A stretch of DNA of 64,000 nucleotides from Styela clava (Eukaryota > Chordata > Ascidiacea > Stolidobranchia > Styelidae). Location: positions 930,001 through 994,000 of the forward strand of contig NC_135257.1 of assembly GCF_964204865.1 (NCBI RefSeq). Direction: 5' to 3'. Position 1 is the stretch's first letter; every line of letters begins with the position of its first letter. Positions 61,268 through 64,000 of this stretch are shown here, piece after piece. The notes below the pieces were generated by a model. That model searched no databases. It was not told where the DNA came from and worked only from the letters and a program-made list of their open reading frames with translations. The position numbers and the translations under genes are program-made.

Positions 61268-63390
61268 TGTGCCGCCGCCGGTGCCGTTCATACAAATATT
61301 CATCTTACACCCCCAACGTTTGTCATAACAACTCATGATATTTCGAAGCCATAAGCAGAAAAAACTCTTTCATACTGAGTACACCCAAGCGTGTGACATC
61401 TGTGGCAATACAACCGGCTTTTCGTAAAATAAACCGGGAGCTGTGGCGTTTACCGCTTACTATTCATAGACTTTGTTTCTGAGACTCAGATTTTTAAAAG
61501 CGAACCGTGTAGAAATCGACCGATATTTAGTATGTTCCATTGATCGACGTAGTAATGAGAATTCATTGGCGTAATTTTGCATTAGATTAAAAATTAAATG
61601 ATCATCATGTTGTTAGTATTCCTTTTCTTTTTTTCCCCCTCTTTTTGTGAAAAAATCGCTTTTCTCAAGTTGCGGTACGTTTTGGATTTCGTGTCCATAT
61701 ATTTGAAAACAACTACCTTGATTTGAATAATATGCTAGTTATATTGAGCGTTGCATTTGTCAAATTCCGCAGTAGGTATATAAACAAATACAAATATCTT
61801 CAAATAAAACTGTTGTATTATTAGAAATGACAGTAAACTTAGCAAACTGATGAGAAAATATACTCGATATCTGTGCTGAGCAGAAACTCTCGGATAAAGT
61901 TAACTTGGTGATATTACTTTTTGTCATTAAAATTTTTATATTCTCAACAAACGCTATTTAAAATTTCGTGCCAGGTGCAGATTTTTTATATGGACTTTTA
62001 TATGACTATTAATTACCATTTAAGGTAAATGAAAAAGCATAAGAAAAAGGTAAATTAAATCTGGATTAAATAATATTTTCTTAGGCTATGTATACAAATT
62101 GTCAGAGATTTTGTTTTGTTTGTCGATGAGTCAGCATAACTTTGTAGTCGGGAGACTGCAGTATAGCAGATGATATGCCAGTCATGTCTACATCTTCGTA
62201 CTCCGGGTCTAACGACACATCATAGCTGTTTGAACGAGAAGATGTATAATTAGAATAATATAAACTCATTTACGGTAAATATAATAGATATATCATAAAG
62301 TAATATAAATATTTTACAAATAATCTGTAACCTATTTAAATGTAAGCGCTGATAAAATAGATGATGTCACCAAAACATATTTCAATAATTTGCGGTTTCC
62401 ATAACTCTGAGAAAATACTAACCGTAGCATTGTTGTAGCTGAAAAGACAAAGATATCAGCTTCTGCAATTTGTTTTCCAATGCATTTACGTTCTCCAACT
62501 GAGAATGTTATCACGTGATCCGATTTCACAAATTTTCCGTCTTTGTCCAAATGCCTGTCTGGGCGAAAAGCTTCGACGTCCGGCCCCCAGTACTTCAGAT
62601 CATGATGAACACTCCACAAATTTGGATGAATGACAACGTCTTTTGGTATCTTATATCCACCAACTACAGTATCTGAAATGGTTTTGTGGTACAGCGCGCC
62701 TGGAGCTATTGGGCGCAACCTCATAGTTTCAATCAAAGGCAATAATAGTAATATTCAAGTAGTTACTTGTATGGCAGATGCATGATCCTGGGGTCCAGAG
62801 GGATACGTGAACTACCTCTTCGACTTAGTGCAAAAACGATTTATACCCTAATTCATTAGAATTATTTCATGCACATGTATATATGTAACACTTTTCTATT
62901 GCTTCACGTTAGTCCCTCACTTACCTGGAAAATGGGAGGAAACACGACAGTGACGGAGCGAACGATAATAGGGAGAATTTGATATTAGCTAATGGCGCGT
63001 AGATGTCGGATACGAGCTCTTGCAATTCCATTTTCTTCTTTGACAAAAATTCTTTGTTCATACAACTCTGAATAACAAGTCGTGTGTTGGTAAGATATTG
63101 ACAAAACGCTGTAATCAGAGTCGTTTCTCGTCACAAAATTCAAATTTGTGTATTGTGATGTGGTAAATCGCCTTGCGTTACAATATTACATAATGCACTA
63201 CAGAATAAGGGCAGTTTACACATATTTTAGAATCAGGCTAGAAATGCTTGGTTATACCTGAGGATTTTTTTTTTGTGAAAATAACTCGATACGTTTCTCC
63301 CGGCGGATCTGCATAGCATATGGGCTATCTACTCACCTAATTCGAAAACGTCATCGATATTACAAAAATGAAACGTGAAATACTGCATTA

Positions 63391-63415
63391 TATATATATA
63401 TATATATATATATAT
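63391..63415. repeat. (TA)n microsatellite
   Basis: Uninterrupted TA dinucleotides in the P450 pseudogene intron. Confidence 0.9.
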
Positions 63416-63648
63416 GCTAATTGCCAGATAGTTGATACCTTGGTTTATTAAGCAAAATACAATTGAGTTTACATTTTTCTAGCCAAGAAAACTTTTTTAC
63501 TAGACGGTGACGCCCAGGTTCTAACATGATAGAATTCGTATTCATCAGTATAGTATCCCATAAATGGTCACTAGTAAAAAAAGAACAAATTATACATTTG
63601 ACTAAAAATTACATATATTCCGGTCTATAAAAATGTTTACAATAATAT

Positions 63649-63835
63649 GGTTCCATTACATTTGAACCCACGTACATTTGAACCCATGACAATTGCCCCT
63701 GCATACTATTGCACCTATGAAAATTTTTTTGTTTTACGGATATTTGAACCCATACTAACCCTAACCCATGGGATTTAGCACCCGCATATAGGTTGAACCT
63801 GCGGATATACACATGGGTTCAAATGTACGGTCACC
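63649..63835 (-). mobile_element. MITE family M9, copy 4 with 9-bp TSD
   Basis: 187 bp in the opposite orientation to the other copies: GGTTCCATTACATTTGAACCC at the left, GGGTTCAAATGTACGGTCACC at the right. Perfect 9-bp repeat CAATAATAT at 63640-63648 and 63836-63844. Inserted in an intron of the deleted P450 copy. Confidence 0.92.
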
Positions 63836-64000
63836 CAATAATATATATATATGCTTAGTACTTACAAGAAAAACAACCTGGGCCATACGATACAGTAAAT
63901 AATCTCCCAAAGCTACAGACTCTCCGTTTTCAATAAAATCTTTCAAATCTTCAGACAAAAATTCATCTGCTTGTTCACAAATTATTTGGGGAAGATCTAA

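Larger units (their letters stand above)
62102..63996 (-). pseudogene. P450 copy with internal deletion, 5' part beyond window
   Basis: Recognisable exons (minus): exon 3 63996-63866 (DLPQIICEQADEF.., open, normal splice sites), exon 4 63067-62925, a 5'-truncated heme exon from about 62738 to 62423, and last exon 62225-62102. The heme exon keeps E-T-M-R, FRPDRHL and FSVGERKCIG. Exons 5 and 6 (including the I-helix) and the start of exon 7 are missing: intron sequence homologous to the 45350 region of the main gene runs straight into the heme exon at about 62740, with no acceptor there. Surviving exons are open, so the deletion looks fairly recent. Exons 1-2 should lie right of 64000. An M9 MITE sits between exons 3 and 4. 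Confidence 0.85.

Noticed and set aside
61021..61354. Open frames of 78 and 120 codons on opposite strands
   Set aside because: They lie within the GC-rich tRNA-derived SINE, which explains the lack of stops.
1..64000. CRISPR arrays, prokaryotic operons, integrated virus genes
   Set aside because: No regular short direct repeats with spacers, no intronless gene runs, and no polymerase, capsid or integrase motifs were seen; the only transposase is the piggyBac relic.

Overview
This is eukaryotic, metazoan DNA: AT-rich, with many short exons, GT-AG introns, and gene families found only or mainly in animals (laminin gamma, DM-domain transcription factor, tissue-type alkaline phosphatase, microsomal-type P450). 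Compact genes with introns of about 0.1-2 kb, plus a dense population of small non-autonomous DNA transposons, suggest an invertebrate deuterostome; an ascidian is my best guess, but the sequence does not prove it. I see no bacterial operon, CRISPR array, rRNA gene or intact tRNA gene.

Layout. 1-4160 (+): last eight exons of a laminin gamma chain, ending in the conserved C-terminal cysteine and the integrin-binding glutamate. 4161-13442: 3' UTR and about 8 kb with no recognisable gene. 13443-15693 (+): a complete three-exon Dmrt gene (DM plus DMA domain). 18109-23133 (-): nine-exon secreted clan GH-A glycosidase-like protein whose acid/base Asn-Glu-Pro motif reads Asp-Arg-Pro. 25111-31871 (+): eleven-exon alkaline phosphatase with signal peptide, all main catalytic residues, and a transmembrane segment plus cytoplasmic tail instead of an ordinary GPI-signal end. 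32540-33800: decayed piggyBac transposase. 33850-43600: no convincing gene, but diverged repeats, an alkaline-phosphatase exon relic and two hAT-type elements with perfect 8-bp target duplications. 43637-64000 (-): a cytochrome P450 cluster. It has one nearly complete eight-exon gene (43637-47122), two dead copies inside a 5.4/6.0-kb tandem duplication (47560-58957), and one internally deleted copy running off the right edge (62102-63996).

The genes do not form a pathway. The strongest new signals are in the non-coding fraction and in gene decay. A small TIR element family occurs four times, and three copies have perfect 9-bp target-site duplications (Mutator-like). A pearl/HINE-type element has a 145-bp two-monomer higher-order repeat, and it is present in only one of the two duplicated P450 units. 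The best P450 gene has a one-base change at an exon end that makes a stop codon across the splice junction, whereas its dead paralogues keep an open junction there. All exon joins were deduced by eye from splice consensus and reading phase; where stated, phases sum to an open frame.
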